Origin: Siphonodentalium dalli
Lineage: Eukaryota > Mollusca > Scaphopoda > Gadilida > Siphonodentaliidae
DNA: 64,000 bases
Direction: 5' to 3'
Assembly (NCBI GenBank): GCA_032622095.1
Contig: CP136069.1
Coordinates: 38,354,194-38,418,193, forward strand
The position numbers were made by a program, and so were the translations under genes. Shown here one piece after another: positions 46,861 to 62,025 of the stretch. The notes below the pieces were generated by a model. The model was not told the DNA's origin, did no database searches, and saw only the letters and a list, made by a program, of their open reading frames with translations. The stretch's first letter is position 1, and each line of letters opens with the position of its first letter.

Positions 46861-47136
46861 TTAATTTTGTTCTCCCTTTCGGTACCAAGAACTGCTAGAA
46901 TAATTAATAATTTCACACAAAACTGCAATCACCAAATAGCTTATTGCCTTGGCTCCATGAAAGGAGGCTTCATATCTTTCATAAAGTTGAGTTAGAATTG
47001 TAATTGCATAATATAGCATCATACCCCCATATATTACAATGAAGAATAAAGCAGTCACAAATATTCCAGCCCAATAGAAAACAGATGTTGATATGCAGTG
47101 TGGTCCACTCAAGCAGAGAGTAATCAACTTGAATTA
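46861..47136 (-). CDS. Minus-strand hydrophobic ORF, unit 3
   Basis: Same frame as at 11217-11492. Private unit-3 changes lie outside it at 47646 and 47755. Confidence 0.3.
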
Positions 47137-48325
47137 GGCCAGAGTTTTAAGAGAAATGGTGGTCAGCTTTAACTTGATTATGAAAACATGACCCATGCAT
47201 AGGGGTGGCTTTCCGATAGTGTTTTGTTGTTTCATCAGGATACCAATCATTTAATTGTACTACATGTAGATTGCATTCACCATATGCAGTGTCACATATT
47301 TATAAACACCCATTTATCCCGATACACATGAACAAATTATGCACAGGTGAAGTGAGAGGCGTGGATATATGTGGTCTGGTCTGTGCTGAGGTTGGTCTGT
47401 GCTGAGGTTATCCAAATAGGAAATCCAGCTGCACCCCATGTGAAGCAGACCGAAATATCCTAGTCTTAAAATATCATTTGCGCCCCCCCCCCCCCCCCCC
47501 CCCGCTGCAATTGAAATTATCCAACTGATGGTCATTTTAGTCCAAACCCATTGACATAAAGTAGGAACATATTCAACTTTTCGTCGAAAAGCAAACCATT
47601 TCACACTAAATACTGGTTGGAGTAGCAACATATCAGATCAAATTTGAACCTAGTTTTGCTGTGAAATGTTGTGTCAGTTATGCCATTTCCAAAAGATCTT
47701 ATTTGTTTAACTCTCGAATCCGGTTAAAATTGCTTCCGGAATTAGAATTAAAATGTGTCACGTGGCAGTCACCTCACATATGGACAAATCTCACATTCGA
47801 ACATTTCGTTCTGATTAATTATCTGTATTGGCCTCCAGAGCACAACAGTAACAACAAATCGAATACAAGTGTTTCATTAATTTTGCCTCCATAATACAAA
47901 TACTAATAATAGCTAATTATATTAGCACTCGCACCAATCGTACCAAACATCTATTATGTAGTGGCATTTCTTAAATACAAATTTTCCTCGACCAGTAGCC
48001 AACCTCGTTCTAGCCCGATAATCTCTGGAAGGCAATACATATTACGTACCTCAAAACTTATCACCATGTAAATACGTTTGTATCGTCATCTTGATTTCAT
48101 GTGTGTTGCTATATTGTATTGGGAGAGGTGCTTCATAAGTTGTAAGAAATTGCGCCCCAGTCCCTTTTGTATATTATGCAAATAAAATATGTTTCAAGTC
48201 AAGTCATGACATTTCCAAATGTTAAACGATTTAGCCAAAACTCCATGTGTCACCATGTTTATTTTTGGAATAGAGAGTCAGTTGAATTTCGCGTGTCTTC
48301 GGTGTTCATTCGGCCAGACGAAACA

Positions 48326-48427
<102 letters not shown>

Positions 48428-49181
48428 ACACACACTCCCCGCCTCTTGCTATCCCTAACACTATCTTCTCCCTGTTTCCATCCCTAACTCAAACTTAGTT
48501 ATATATCTCCATTTCTCCTAAAAACATTATACAATCATTTCCCGTTTGATCGATACCCCTCCCTCACTTATTGGGGAAGGGGCATGTCGCCAAAGAGGAG
48601 AATACTTCACATAAGCCCTCGGGCTTGTTGTCTGATCCCCATTTCCATACATTAACTCTTCTATTTTAGCATATTTGTATCATCTGTATATTATGTTATG
48701 TTGGATTTGAAAATAAAAATATGTTTACACCAAACATGGCATTCGTGGCACCAAAACCAGCGTGAAAACGTCTACATGCATCATCGAAAGTATCGCATTC
48801 TACAATACATATAAATATACAAGTAGGGATATTACATGATGTATTAGAGCAGGAGTGAACATTGAGTGTAATCATTTCAACACTATGAAGTTTCCAATAA
48901 TTAGCAATATCTCCAACTCAAATTGCAATTTCATGTTGATATTTTCACCGAGATGTAATTATAAGTAATAATCTCGGTTCCCTAGTACAGTTACAGTCTA
49001 ATGCCATCTTACCGATTAACAAACCCTTTATAAATTAGGGCCCTGTGAATCTGCACTTTTCCACAAATGCGAAATCCGATATTGAATCAGGACTCGGGAG
49101 GCAGATGTCAATATGGAAAAGCATCTCGCTGGGGGATAACATCCTATAGTCGCAAGAAAATCGAGATCCATACAATTCTTC

Positions 49182-49305
49182 ATGCGCGATATACTCCTCT
49201 GTTGTAGAACCGGGGAAAACGCAGTTGTACCAGCACCAGCAGCTCGTCGGAGGACATTACATCATCGACCACTAGCTCACTCGCTGACTGCGGTGATGAT
49301 TGATG
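49182..49305 (+). other. Candidate first exon, unit 3
   Basis: Same ATG and donor as at 13522-13645. Confidence 0.28.
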
Positions 49306-49619
49306 GTGAGTATCTCCCGATAAACACACACTACCAAATTATACCAATCACTTCAAACCGGGTGGTTCGTGTTGCTACAGCTATACAGGTGATGATGCAG
49401 ATGGATCATAAAATTCCCTGACTGTTGGTTTTTACACAATTATAAAAGCTACGATTTCTTTATATGGTTAATATAATAGCTATTCGTTATTGTTACCAGT
49501 GGTAGTGTTCATTGTGCAAAAAGTCTCCATTGAACTAGTTATAAAACTCTAGGGCTCGTATTCACCAACTGAGTTTATGTACATGCATATAGTCCAGGTA
49601 GTTTATACTAGGCGGGGCT

Positions 49620-49835
49620 CAATGCGGAGCTATATATATGATGGCTGTCGATCGGAGATATATAATTATATTGTATCTCACGTGACTTACCCGCCTTCTG
49701 ATTGGCTGATAGCTGTACCCCTATTCCGTGTAGTGTTCGATCGTAAGATGGTCGACACTACACCCGGGCACTTCACACATGTAGTCCACTACACACATGC
49801 AGTCCCGGCCATATTACGTTTGTGACGTCACGGCT
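49620..49835. promoter_or_regulatory. Promoter-like cluster, unit 3
   Basis: Same motifs as at 13960-14175. Confidence 0.35.
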
Positions 49836-50300
49836 TTGCGCTTGCAGTTGAACACTTGTGTTTCGTGCTACGTACCCTATGTGGTACAAATGTAGGGGAC
49901 GAATTCCACCTAATATTGCAATGCCCGTGTTTAAAAGACCTGCGAGTCAAATACATAAACAAATACTATTATTGTAGACCAAACACCATCAAATTAAGCG
50001 AACATTTTAATGTAAACGACGTAAAACCTTGAAAACCTTTCTGTATTCATTAGACGGGTCCTGATTTTATTCAAAAACTCCTGAGGCATACTATATACGC
50101 AATACATCAAAATCCGTCTTTTGTACAACCATGGGCTGTTCTCAATCAACTGTTTTATTAAAATATGTGTAATTTTCACCGCGCACCACTTTTGTAATTT
50201 GCACAGAAATGATATGCACTGTTCAATTGTATACCACCACGCTCTATTGTGTCATATTTGACGATTTGAGTGAATAAATAATTGAATTGAATTGCTAAAT
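49836..50300 (+). pseudogene. LINE 3' end fragment, unit 3
   Basis: Same fragment and tail. It shares the G of unit 2 near its 5' end. Confidence 0.82.
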
Positions 50301-51774
50301 GATTGAACATTCGATATTGTTTGCGTTACACGGAGTTAGCTGAGTTCACCAAATTTCCAGAATTTTTGGTTTTGTTGTTCGTACTGTGAGCGGAATCTTT
50401 GCGGTCGTTTAATTATAAACGTTATACACAACAGCGCTTCCGTATTTTACTTTGTCTCAAAAAGTCGCTCGGCTACCGGATGCAAATTTGACAAATTCGC
50501 GTCCTTATTTTCGTTTGTTTTTGTACATTTCTAAATGGTAAGATTTTCCTTCTTCGTTGTGGTCACTTCGTTGTGATATACCAGGTTGAAATATTTATAA
50601 TGTGAGTGAACACAGTGAACTTGTCAATTTGATCTTGAACACGTTGCAAATCAACTTCGAATTGCGAGATTCGTAAATGTAACAGGCCTCCATATATAAG
50701 GCAATATGTCACCAGCTTTGTTGATAACACACGTTGTTCAATACAATATAATGAATAGAGCATGTCTTGTAGTTGACTACGCCAACTTAGTGCCCGGTGG
50801 GAGTGATGTAGTTGCCCAAACTCCATGCAGGGTTTACCTCCCTTGACGACTCGGTAAGACCGCAGATACCGGCGAAATTTTACACACAAAATGTGTGTAA
50901 ATTTGGACCGTAAGTTTGAAATGTCCCACTAAAACCGAAGAACTATATTTCGAAACGGTGTGATTCGGTTCTCCGATTATGTTATCATCACAAACGTCTA
51001 AACGCACGTGTACGACACTGTCACAACTCGCACGGCAAGTCAAACACAAGAGTTATAATTTGCTGCCATTTTGAATTGTAGCTTGCGAAAATCGTCAACA
51101 AAACTATCGCTCTGATTTTCCATTCTGTCATTATGTTCAGTGCGGGAATTGTTCTCAATGCACATAGAAAATTTGACTTGGGAGCGCTCGGGTTTCGCCA
51201 TTTTTGCTGGAAAACCCCATGATAAATATAGAAACACAGACTAGTACACAGCCGGTGACAGAGTCAGAAATGAAATATGACTGGTGCGCTCTAGTAGAGG
51301 TTGGTAGTTGCCAACGCGAAGCGGAGGTTACTACAACACTCCCAAGCGGCACTAAATTATCAACTCCAAACCATGCTCAATTCATTAAATTGTTTATTGG
51401 ATAATATAGTACATTTATATCGGTGGAAAAATACATGCATATCTGTATAATAAATTTATATTATCCGGGCGAAGCCATGGTCATGTTGGTCCTCTTCTTG
51501 GCAACGCCCAGGTATATTAGAACCACTGCACTCCTATACTCCCCAAAGACATTTACTGTATCTCAAGTTTTGCTAGAGTTCCTAGATCAGGATGCAAACT
51601 ATGAATTATGTGAATTGGTTAGAATTTCATGTTATTGTATCATGAATTGTGGTGGAAGGGTTAAGAATTATTTTTCTTAACTTATTTACCAACATTATGT
51701 TGAATTATTTCTTTATGGATTCAATTATCCAGAAATTATGACCTTCACGTATATTGAACACTTGTCTTTTTCAG

Positions 51775-51960
51775 AGGAAATGTGGTCTGGAGATTTGGAA
51801 GTTACTTGGTGACCGGTAGCTGCATCATGTGCTTATCAACCAAGACTCATATTTGCCATCGATGTATTGAACTAACTACCTCACATGATGAAGACCCAAC
51901 ACTACCATCAATGTATTAGACTAACTACATCACCATTAGAATGAAATAAATTCATCATCT
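51775..51960 (+). other. Possible terminal exon, unit 3
   Basis: Same acceptor, internal short duplication and AATAAA as at 16115-16300. Confidence 0.35.
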
Positions 51961-52312
51961 CAAATATTGTTATTTTCTTCTGCTGTATGCTTCTACAGCG
52001 AATCGCAAACTTCATGCCTCAAATTAAACACCGTGGCTGGATTCTTCATGTACGGTTTAACGACGGGAGTTGCGCTGGTGCAGCATTCTAGATAATGTGC
52101 CAGTGCAGTCCCTTATACATACGAGCTAGTCTCCCATAGTATTAACTAAATATTGACAATTGCCACAGCTTATTCGCAGAAAACACCATTATCTATTGGG
52201 GTGGGGTGGGGTGTACAATGACTCAATGCCTTCGAAGTGGGTTCATGCGAAATAACAAGAAAGCCTGTATAACAGCACCCATCTTATGAGATTTTGCATG
52301 TCAAAACCATTG

Positions 52313-52478
52313 ATATAAGGATTAACTGTCATGTGGACTGTTTTTTATGGAGATGTAACCGTGAGGTAAGTGGTCATAACTTGTGTAAAACCAGAAGGGT
52401 TTTACATACAAGTTATGAACACTTACCTCACGGTTACATCTCCATAAAAACAGTCCACATGACAGTTAATCCTTATAT
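52313..52478. repeat. Fold-back 3 hairpin, unit 3
   Basis: Same hairpin as at 16653-16818, same mismatches. Confidence 0.9.
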
Positions 52479-54142
52479 TTATATACATTTAGCGAAAAAG
52501 CCACTTTTGTAAAAAAAAAAGTGTATCGTGACAAAACCAGCCCAAAATATCCCATAGCACCCTTGGCAAAAGTTAACAGGAAAAAAAAATTCTTTATATT
52601 GAAACCTGATGATTTAATTTAAGTCAATCCTGCGCGAGTCCAAATGCGCCCAAAACATTACGCGTTTTTCTTTCCGGTATCAATGACTTATCGATGTAAT
52701 TATGGGCTTGCAGTTATGAGCTGTTGCGCGTTCACCGAGAAATAACTGCAACTAGTCACGTGGGCGCCGACCAATCGAAATGCTGGATTTAGTGATAATC
52801 ACACTTAGTATGTAAATATATATAAATATTACTGTTACAGTGGAATTGTCGATAAAAGTCCAATTAGTCAAATAAGATACCAAAGTGTAAACTAGACGGT
52901 AACATTGGAATAGTTCAAAGCAATGGAAACATATCCTCAGTGAAAATCATATCTGGACTAAAACATTCAAACTTACTGTTCGATTATCGATGTCTTTTGA
53001 CAGATCACTGTCACAGTTTTGTTTACATAACACTAGTTTCAACACGCAAAAGTGTGTTATTGGAGAACTATCCATAATGAAAATGAGAACAAAGTATAGA
53101 TATTTCTCCATGCTCCAAGTCAATTGTTATAGGTTAAAATAAGTTTTGTTCCCAGGGGAATAGATGGTCTATCTCTTTGTAAACATGTATTATATAGTTA
53201 CCGGGGTATAAAATATTAGATCTGAATCGAAGACTCCTGTCCGAAAATGCTTCTATCGATTAATATTAATTTTATTTCGAATATTTTCTGGTCTAAAAAG
53301 GTGTGGTTGTTTAGCTAACGACCAATAGTGGTTACTGTTAACAGAGACCAGCAATTTTATTGTGTAGTTTTGTCACAAATAAACATTAATTATATAATCA
53401 GCAACAATCCGATCTCAGTCCCCGTATAGATTTCCATATTCAATGAGGTATCGGTATCGTAGCCGTTATCAACAAATAAATTCGTCCACGTATATAATAC
53501 TCCAGAATCATAAAGTTTACATCCGCGGTTTCTGCCACATTATCATTGTCAAAATTGTCAAAATTCCTCCCTTCACCATTTACTAATAACAATACGTATA
53601 TCTCGGCACAAAGTACAATATTCTTCCTTAATATACTCTTTTTTCAACCTCGATGTCCCCAAAATTTCAAATGCACACACACTTTCTAGATGCACGAACT
53701 AAAACACCGCACTTCGTGTCGCCTCTCGTCATATGTATACGTAATCCAATACGCATAAAGAGCGCTCGTTCAACGATAATTCTCTCGCACCTTCGCGTAG
53801 TATATGTGTTACCTTTGCTGATGCAATGAAAGGACGTTCAATGTATATTATATTGCGTGAAAAATATATTGACTATCACATTGATTATTAACTATATTAT
53901 GAACATCGCTCTTTTACGATTCCCATGTATTTGAGGGCGGCGACCTGTGATATTATATAGTTCGTATGTGACTGTTTCTGTTTGAAAATATCTTTCGGAC
54001 AGGCATGTACGATATTTCGTCATTGCTGTGTGTGTTCGGGAGGGTTTATGTGGACACGCATGCCCATGTTCAGATCACATATATGCATGGCCGTCATACT
54101 AGCGTCTGATAAGTCTTGAACCAGCCAGACGATACAATATAT

Positions 54143-54300
54143 ACACAGAACGACACGATGTGTAAATGGGTTTGTCGATACGGCACGAGTGCTGTCGCGG
54201 AAGGATAGAACGAGAGGCGCTTGCGCCTCGAGTTTTATCCTTTCGCAACAGCACGAGTGCCGTGTCGACAAACCCATTTACACAACGTGTAGTTCTGTGT
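54143..54300. repeat. Fold-back 1 hairpin, unit 4
   Basis: Same 158-bp hairpin; no difference noticed by eye. Confidence 0.9.
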
Positions 54301-54606
54301 TTATTACACGCTTCGAGTCCTAGAATCCGTGCATTAAAAATACAAGATTAGAAGGTTTATTTAGGCTCATACAGGGCGTGTTTGTCATGTGTGATGATTC
54401 TTTTATTTAAATAGTTCCAGTTTCATGGTTGAGTCGAACGTCATTTTACGTCAACGAGATGGGTATGGAACGTACGTTCCATACGGATTTGTAAATATGG
54501 AACAGCAATAACACTGTACTTCTAGGAACAAGCGTGAAATAAATGTGTATCCGATCATATGAATAGGTTTCATTGCCGCGTTAATGTCTACTCGAGTGGA
54601 ATTATA

Positions 54607-57600
54607 TAACACTAGCAGGTTAGCCCGCCACTGGCGGCAATCGTCAGAAACATGACAATTTTTAATATTTTTAATTAATGTTTTTAATTAATTTTTTTTA
54701 ATTAATTATTTAATTGAATTTTTTGTTTTTCAATGAGTTAATTGTGCCTTTTTAATTTTTTAATTGAATTTTATTTTTTAATTTTACCCGATTTTTTTTT
54801 TCAATGAGTTAATTGTGCCTTTGAATTTACTAGCTTTAAAAAAAAAAAATTTATACATTTTTTAATTTAATTTTATGTTTTTCAATGAGTTAATGGTGCC
54901 TTTTTAATTTTGTAATTATTTTTTTTTTCAATTTGACCCGATTTGACCTTGAATTGATCTTTTTCAAGGTCAAGGTCAGGTCGGGGTCACAATTTAACCC
55001 GCCCATGACACTTTCCGTAGGTAGCAAGTTTGAGCTCAATCGGTTCGAGTCTATAAAGGACACACACATATATATCATTTGTAGGTACCCGTTTCAAGGT
55101 GAAGATCACCTTGGGCGGAAAAACTGACCCGATCCCCGTTCCTATGAAGCCCTGAGTACGTAGGAATCACACAACACGCTCATGTCTGGATACCGACGCT
55201 GACGCCCGTATACAGACGTAATAATCACATTACCACACGGCACAATCGTTTCGACGAGTCTACGACCAATTCCACGATTCTGCGACTTGACAATCACGGT
55301 GCTACGGCAGTTTAACGATTCTGCGACCAGTCTAATGCGATAAACACGAAAACAACATTGAGAAATGAATAATTCCAGAAATATGGACAGGAATGTACCA
55401 TATATTATATTTCTATTAGGTACGGCGATCTTCGATTCGATAATCTGTAAAGAGTTCATCACTAGATGGTTAGCACAACAATACATACTCTTTGACATAA
55501 ATAGACCGGTTGTTTTGGTTTTACTGTGTAAAATTCGTCTTGAGAGTTGAGAAAATATATATAACGTCCTATAAAATTGAGTGGAAACCAAATAATATGA
55601 TCGTACGTGACACGTAACGGGGCAACCTCACGCGGTGCTTCGTCGGATCTAGTTATGCGAAATTTGACCAGATTTGACCTTGAATTTACCGTTTTGAATG
55701 TCAATGTCAGGTCGGGGTTACGAGTTAAGCCGTCCAAAACACTGCCCGGACAAAAGTATCCCTAGCTATCGAATATCGTCGAAATCCGCCACTATTACCC
55801 GATTTGATCTTGAATCGACCATTTTGAAGATCAAGCATCACACTTTGACCCGTCCAAAACACTTCCCGGACAAACGTACACTTAGGTATCAAGTTTCGTC
55901 GAAATCCGTCCGGAAGTTTTCCCGGCCATCATAGCTAACAGACAAAAGTCACGAACTATACATTAGGTTTTAGCCGGGTACCTGTCTGACGGGCATGTGG
56001 GTGAGACGAAATTTGTTGGCATCCCCATCTACACCAACACCCCCAAAAAATGGTGGAAATCGGCCCAGTGGATACCCAGATACAGTTCAATGTCATTTAA
56101 AATCTCAAGTTCACGCCGCACGGGCATCCGGGTGTGACGAAATTGCTCAGCGCCTGAAACTACCACCACATACCAAATTTGGTGAAAATCGGCTCAGCGG
56201 AGAACTTGAGTTCAAGGTCATTTGAAGGTCAAGGTCAAGATATACCCATGTTAGTCCTCAGGTCAAACTACATACCCGTACCAAGTTTCGTCAAAATCGG
56301 TTAGCCGTTTCCGATTCCATCGCGGAAACACACACACACATACATACACACACGCACAGACCACAAACTTTCCTCAAATATATAATAGATTCTTTATGGA
56401 GGTCAAGTTTAAATTGATATCGTACTCCCATGTTTCTGTTCGTCAGATACAGACTCGAGTATGTAGGAGCCTCGATACCGGTATATTTCTAAAGGATAGC
56501 TATAAAAGGCCTCTGAATATTGACATGAGCGCGTACATCGCAACACATATCTAGCAAAATGGCCCTTTAAGTGAGATGTCTTTCAACAGAGGTCAAGGTC
56601 GTTTTATGGTCAAGGTCAAGGTCATATAAGCCCCCCACATCAACTTGACAACAAATTTGGTTGAGGCTTAATTCCAATTTGCCCAACGAAGGCGACCCAT
56701 GTTATGATGGACATATAATTTGACTTCCTCGCTGCCACCACTGCTCACAAATGATTTCAAATAATAAGCCGCGTTCCGATGTTGAGTGTGAATACCTGGC
56801 AGCCAGCCAATACTATTCGCGCGACATACAACCGTGAAAAAATCCCCCTTGTTAGGGTAGATTGGTTCAATCATTTATCTCGAAGGAATTGATAAGCCGC
56901 TGATATGTCTGTGAGGCCAAATCGTTGCGAGACGGGAACTTATTGAATATGTTGTCCGCCTATTAGGGGGATTTTTCGCTAAGCAATTTGTCCGGAGGAA
57001 AATTACACGCAGCTAAGGCGGGATCGTTATTACAAAACACCATAAGTAAACATCGGCGCAACACACGATGTCGTGCTATACATTGTTGGAAAGGGTACAT
57101 CCTTGGCTATTCAACTGTGGTAATTTGATTCTGAAGCAGGCACGTTTGCTTGTGCTATTTTCGCATATATCTTTTGCGAAAACGGTTATAAATGCAACCA
57201 AGTCTAGTATACTGATGTGAAATCAGTGTTTCCTGCGGAGACCAATTTTTTTCTGGATTCTAGCCCACAACACCAAATGACGCAAATGACGTCATGGACC
57301 ATGTCATGACGTCTTCGCTGATTTTATTCAGCTAACCAACGAAATTGGTCAAACGAAACTAATCTATAGGCCAAAATCATATAGGAATTGTTCAGAAAAA
57401 CTAAAGTTGTTAATTTTATAACCATCCCGTTGGTCCACTTCCGATTCTGTGTCACCGTTTCTTTTTGGGATATTATTGTTCCCATGATTCTATGCGAAAG
57501 CGAAGCGGAAGTCACGTGATTTTTAACCCATTTTTCTTGTCCGGATTTTCATCGCGTCGAAATGCTGTTTCATGGTATTGTAAAAATTAATGACGTCATT

Positions 57601-58349
57601 CACGCCTAAACTTGAAAAGCAACAACTAGTCAGGAGGCTGGTCAGAGAAAATGTTGCCAGAACAATTTTTGCTAAACATTTTTAGTACCATATGCCAACA
57701 ATGTTAATAATGTGCTATGGGATACCCCGATAATTAAAATCATTGTTGGCAATTTTCTAGTTACCTCTGTCAAGGTCAAAGGTCAAGGTCAAATTAGATA
57801 TGCCAAATTTGCATAAATTGGACTATGCGGCGCGTTGTGGTTGCTAATAACATAGCCATACGTCTTTGGGTGATTTTTCACAACAAATGTTCACCTCAGT
57901 TCTGTGATTGATGTCCATATTTGCGGGGGTATTTTCGCACTCAATTGACAACGGTCTTTAACTATCAAAGCGATTAACCCCGCAGTGCCGATGGCGGTGA
58001 TTTTGGTGATTGGGAGTGGAGAATGAGTGCTCAGAGCTCGTCCAAAACGCGACAACGACGCGTCCCGTGGTTTTTTACCCTTAGATGGGAAGTTTGGTCT
58101 CGATCGGTGCAGCCGTTTTCGATTCTATAAAGGATATACACACATATATATATACGTAGTTCTCAAATTATATAGGAGACTAGCAGGTTAGCCCGCCACT
58201 GGCGGCATTCGTCCCATGGCTTTGTTCGAAAAAGCAATTGGAACAGGTTCCGATACACTTGTGCTGCATTTGCAGCCGACATTGCCGTGGGGATGCCCGT
58301 TCCTACACGCGTTTTCGATTCTATGAAGTACCCACATATATACACACAT

Positions 58350-58384
<35 letters not shown>

Positions 58385-58951
58385 CGGAAGTCTCAAATTA
58401 TATAGTAGACTAGCCGATGAGCCCGACGTTGTCCGGGCTATTCAAAAACCAAATTTCAAGTCGATAGCTCTACCCGTTTCCGAGATCTGGTCTGCGCATG
58501 CGCGAAGCTGGCGTCGCACGGGCTCGGCGACCCGATATAATTCGTATCCGGGGCAAGATACATTCAAATACCAAATTTCAAGTCGACAGCTCCATCCGTT
58601 TCCGAGATCTGGTCTGCGCATGCGCTAAGCTGGCGTCGCACGGGCTCGGCGACCCGATCAAATTCGTATCCGGGGCAAGATACATTCACATAGCAAATTT
58701 CAAGTCGATAGCTCCATCCGTTTCCGAGATCTCGTCTGCGCATGCGTGAAGCGGGCGCCGCACGGGCTCGACAATACGACAACGTCCACCGCCTGGTCAA
58801 ACTACACACACGTACCAAGTTTCGTCCCGATCGGTCGAGAATCGTAGATTTGTATTAATGACATACATACAGACAGACAGACATACAGACAGACAGAGGT
58901 CTTCAACATATATATCAGATATATACGTAGTTCTCAAAATATATAGTAGTT
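54607..58951. mobile_element. Composite repeat island, unit 4
   Basis: Same structure. The two AT tracts of module B have collapsed into one short tract at 58361-58384, a loss of about 52 bp, probably by slippage or unequal exchange between the two tracts. Confidence 0.65.
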
Positions 58952-59326
58952 TGGAATTATAATTCCAAGAATAAATTTGCAGAACGAGCTATCACGATTC
59001 AAACTTTACTTTTTGGAGATCCAAGCTTATCAAATTCCAATAATGAAGAAATTTATTTTCAAGCCTGTCCAAAACTTTATACAAGAGACACATCCCAGGA
59101 TAAGAGCATACGGATTTTAATAGCAGATGACTATTGGGGGGGGGGGGTATACAATAGCAATAATAATTCTGAGTATACATGTACAGGTGACAACTGCAGT
59201 CGAAAACACCTCATGAACTTAGCCACTGCATTTTTACCTTGAAGATGAACAGTATATTTCATCACAACCAGATAGATACTGTCGATTCGTATAATTTTGA
59301 ACAAGTTGGAAGAGACCAGCAGCAGC

Positions 59327-59372
<46 letters not shown>

Positions 59373-59806
59373 TATACCATTCATACACGTATAAATACCA
59401 TATATAATTGTTTAATGCCATGTCCATTTTTTTTCACTTGACTGTTTGGTGAACGGGAGAGAAGTCAAACTGTCTAGTTTGGCATACTAAACACCACGGC
59501 TGGAACGCCGCATAAATATCGCTATCAGTTAACCCTGTTTTTATCCTGAATTATTGTTCGTCTTGGCATGTTTGTTTAAACAAGATTTCTCTCACGACTC
59601 AAGCGCCGTAACTCTATCTCTAATTGGTTCGCGCGAGATATTGGTCAGAAATTTTAATACGAAAGGGAATGGTTTGTCTGTGTCAAGCAAGCATAATGAC
59701 CATAGTTGTACGGGTCCGGTGGTGGTGGAGGGGTGGGCGGTGGTGGGCTCGTTCGGTTCTGAGTTTGTTGCTGCCTGATTTTGAACAGTTGTCACGCGAA
59801 GTGACA

Positions 59807-60507
59807 CTGGTAACATAATTCGACATTCTGCAAGCTGCATCTACATGTATATACAGAGGATAGCTTCTTAGTTCTGCACGGACAGCATTATTTGATGAAT
59901 ATTTTCCAGCACCTAATAAACGTTTGCAACATTTAATATGAACTGACTCACACGTTAGGCGATCGTGATTTTTAGATGTTATTTCGACACCCCACAGTTC
60001 ACTGCCATATATATATAGGATTATTGGTTTGATCCGTTTATGGAACAGTTTGAGTGGCGTTAACAGGGGGGGGGGGTGATGTATGGTTACACGCATCGAA
60101 TAGTGATTGCATCGCTTTTAGCCCTTTTGCACTTAAGTTTGTGATAGCTTTGTGAACTTGTCATTACTAGAAAAGGTTATTCCAAGGTAAGTATATATTC
60201 CCTGATATTTTCGAGTTTGGTCTCAGATATATGAAAGGATGGAATTATTGTTGTTTGTCTCGCCCGAAAAATCATGCAATTAGTTTTTTCCGTGTTAAGT
60301 TCATTCGCATCAGTGTACATTTTCAGATGGTTTAGACAGTTTTGGAGTCTCGTTGAACTATCAGACAATACAACGAGGTCGTCAGCGAAAGGAATGTGAT
60401 TGCATTGACTACCCCCGGTCGTCACTGGATCACATGCACGATTCGTCAAAGATATTCCTAATGTCATCGATGAATATTTTGAATAAATTCGGTGATAATA
60501 TATGTAT
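59807..60507 (-). pseudogene. Broken LINE reverse transcriptase, unit 4
   Basis: Same fragment and the same frameshifts, which shows that the element was already dead before the array expanded. Confidence 0.85.
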
Positions 60508-60764
60508 GAGGTGGTGAGGTTGAAAAGGACATTTCAGATGTCGATGTGGTGCGGTGGTGGATTACATGGAATTACCTGGTTACTCCTAAAAGGAGGTTGC
60601 TCATATGTGGGCGTAAAGAAGAACAAGTAAGTAAGATATTCACAGTGTGACAGGAAGTGGAACCTGGGTGAACATTAATTTGCAAGTATGTATCACTGGT
60701 TAACCTTTTTACGGCGGGAGCCAAGCTGGTGCAGCATTAGCGATCCTGTGTCATTATATATATT

Positions 60765-61028
60765 CAACCTTCCATGGCTGGAGCTTACTGGAATTTTGCC
60801 CAAACTATGTGCCAAATCCATTCGTTTATTTATGACAGTCTTCCGTAGGGAGCCTCGCGTATACAGCAGAATGCACTGGCTTACAATGTCCAGATAAATA
60901 TTGTTATAGGCCAATATGTATTCTTTTATGCGAGGCTCCCTATGGGAGACTCGCGTATATCAACGAATGCCTTTGGCACAGCTAGATTTTGCGCAAAATC
61001 CCAGTAAGCGGCAGTCATGGAAGGGTTA
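60765..61028. mobile_element. Fold-back 2 element, unit 4
   Basis: Same imperfect inverted repeat as at 7343-7606; no difference noticed. Confidence 0.7.
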
Positions 61029-61995
61029 ATATATATTGTTTTGCAGAACGTGCTATTTCAGAAATACCGGTATATATGGTGTTGACTTTCATTAACAAGA
61101 CCAGGGGCGCCGGAGGATAGGGTGCAGGTGGGGGGGGGGGGTACAGATATGAAACGAAACATTGCAATTTTGCCATTGCTGATACATTTATATTTGACAA
61201 GAATCGTTATTTTATAATTTTATTGAAGATAGCATTTAAACTCAACTTTGATTATATCGGCTTTTTAAATATAGTTAGGCAGCACCACGCAGGCTCCTTA
61301 GTGAATTTGGTTTTCAGTATAAATGCGATATTGACCTTAAAATGCGGCATCAATTCGTCAATTCTAAAACAATCTCTAATTTCAAACTATCGATTTGAAC
61401 TAAATAATCATTATCCTTTGTAACAAATGTATGGTTTAGTATTATAACAAACATGGCCACATTCACAATATGAAAGATAACACATCCTAATTATGTAAAA
61501 ACAAATAGATGATTTTATTTAGTAAAACCACTTTGTCACATAATTAGAACATATCGCTCACATTGTGAGGTTGGTCAGGTGTTGCGAGAGTACGAAATCA
61601 TACATTCGTTATGGAGGACAATGATTTTTAGAGAGAGAGAGAGAGGGAGAGAGAGAGATAGAGAGATATCTTTGTTACCTCCACGTATAGGAGAGATCGA
61701 TATACATGACATATAAATACAGTTGGATTAAAGTGGGCCCCCCTGGCCAGTGTGGTGGGCCATTATGTACAAGTATGCAGGTTACAAAGACATACACACA
61801 GAAGGAGTTTTTCAAACTTTGTGGAACAACAATGCAACGTTCAAATTGTTCCCATGCGGTAGATTTATTAAATTACTCAAGGTTATTGCCCAAGTTTGGA
61901 AATCAGATATTATTGAGACATCAGTCATCCCCACCCACTGAAACGAATACCCCAGAAGGTGCTGACGGATGACATGTCTCACATTTACATTGCAG

Positions 61996-62025
61996 AAACT
62001 CTCAGAAAAAGCGGCCGCTCCACTG
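61996..62025 (+). other. Possible micro-exon, unit 4
   Basis: Identical segment and splice-like sites. The small ORFs precede it at 61706-61972 and 61765-61941. Confidence 0.35.
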
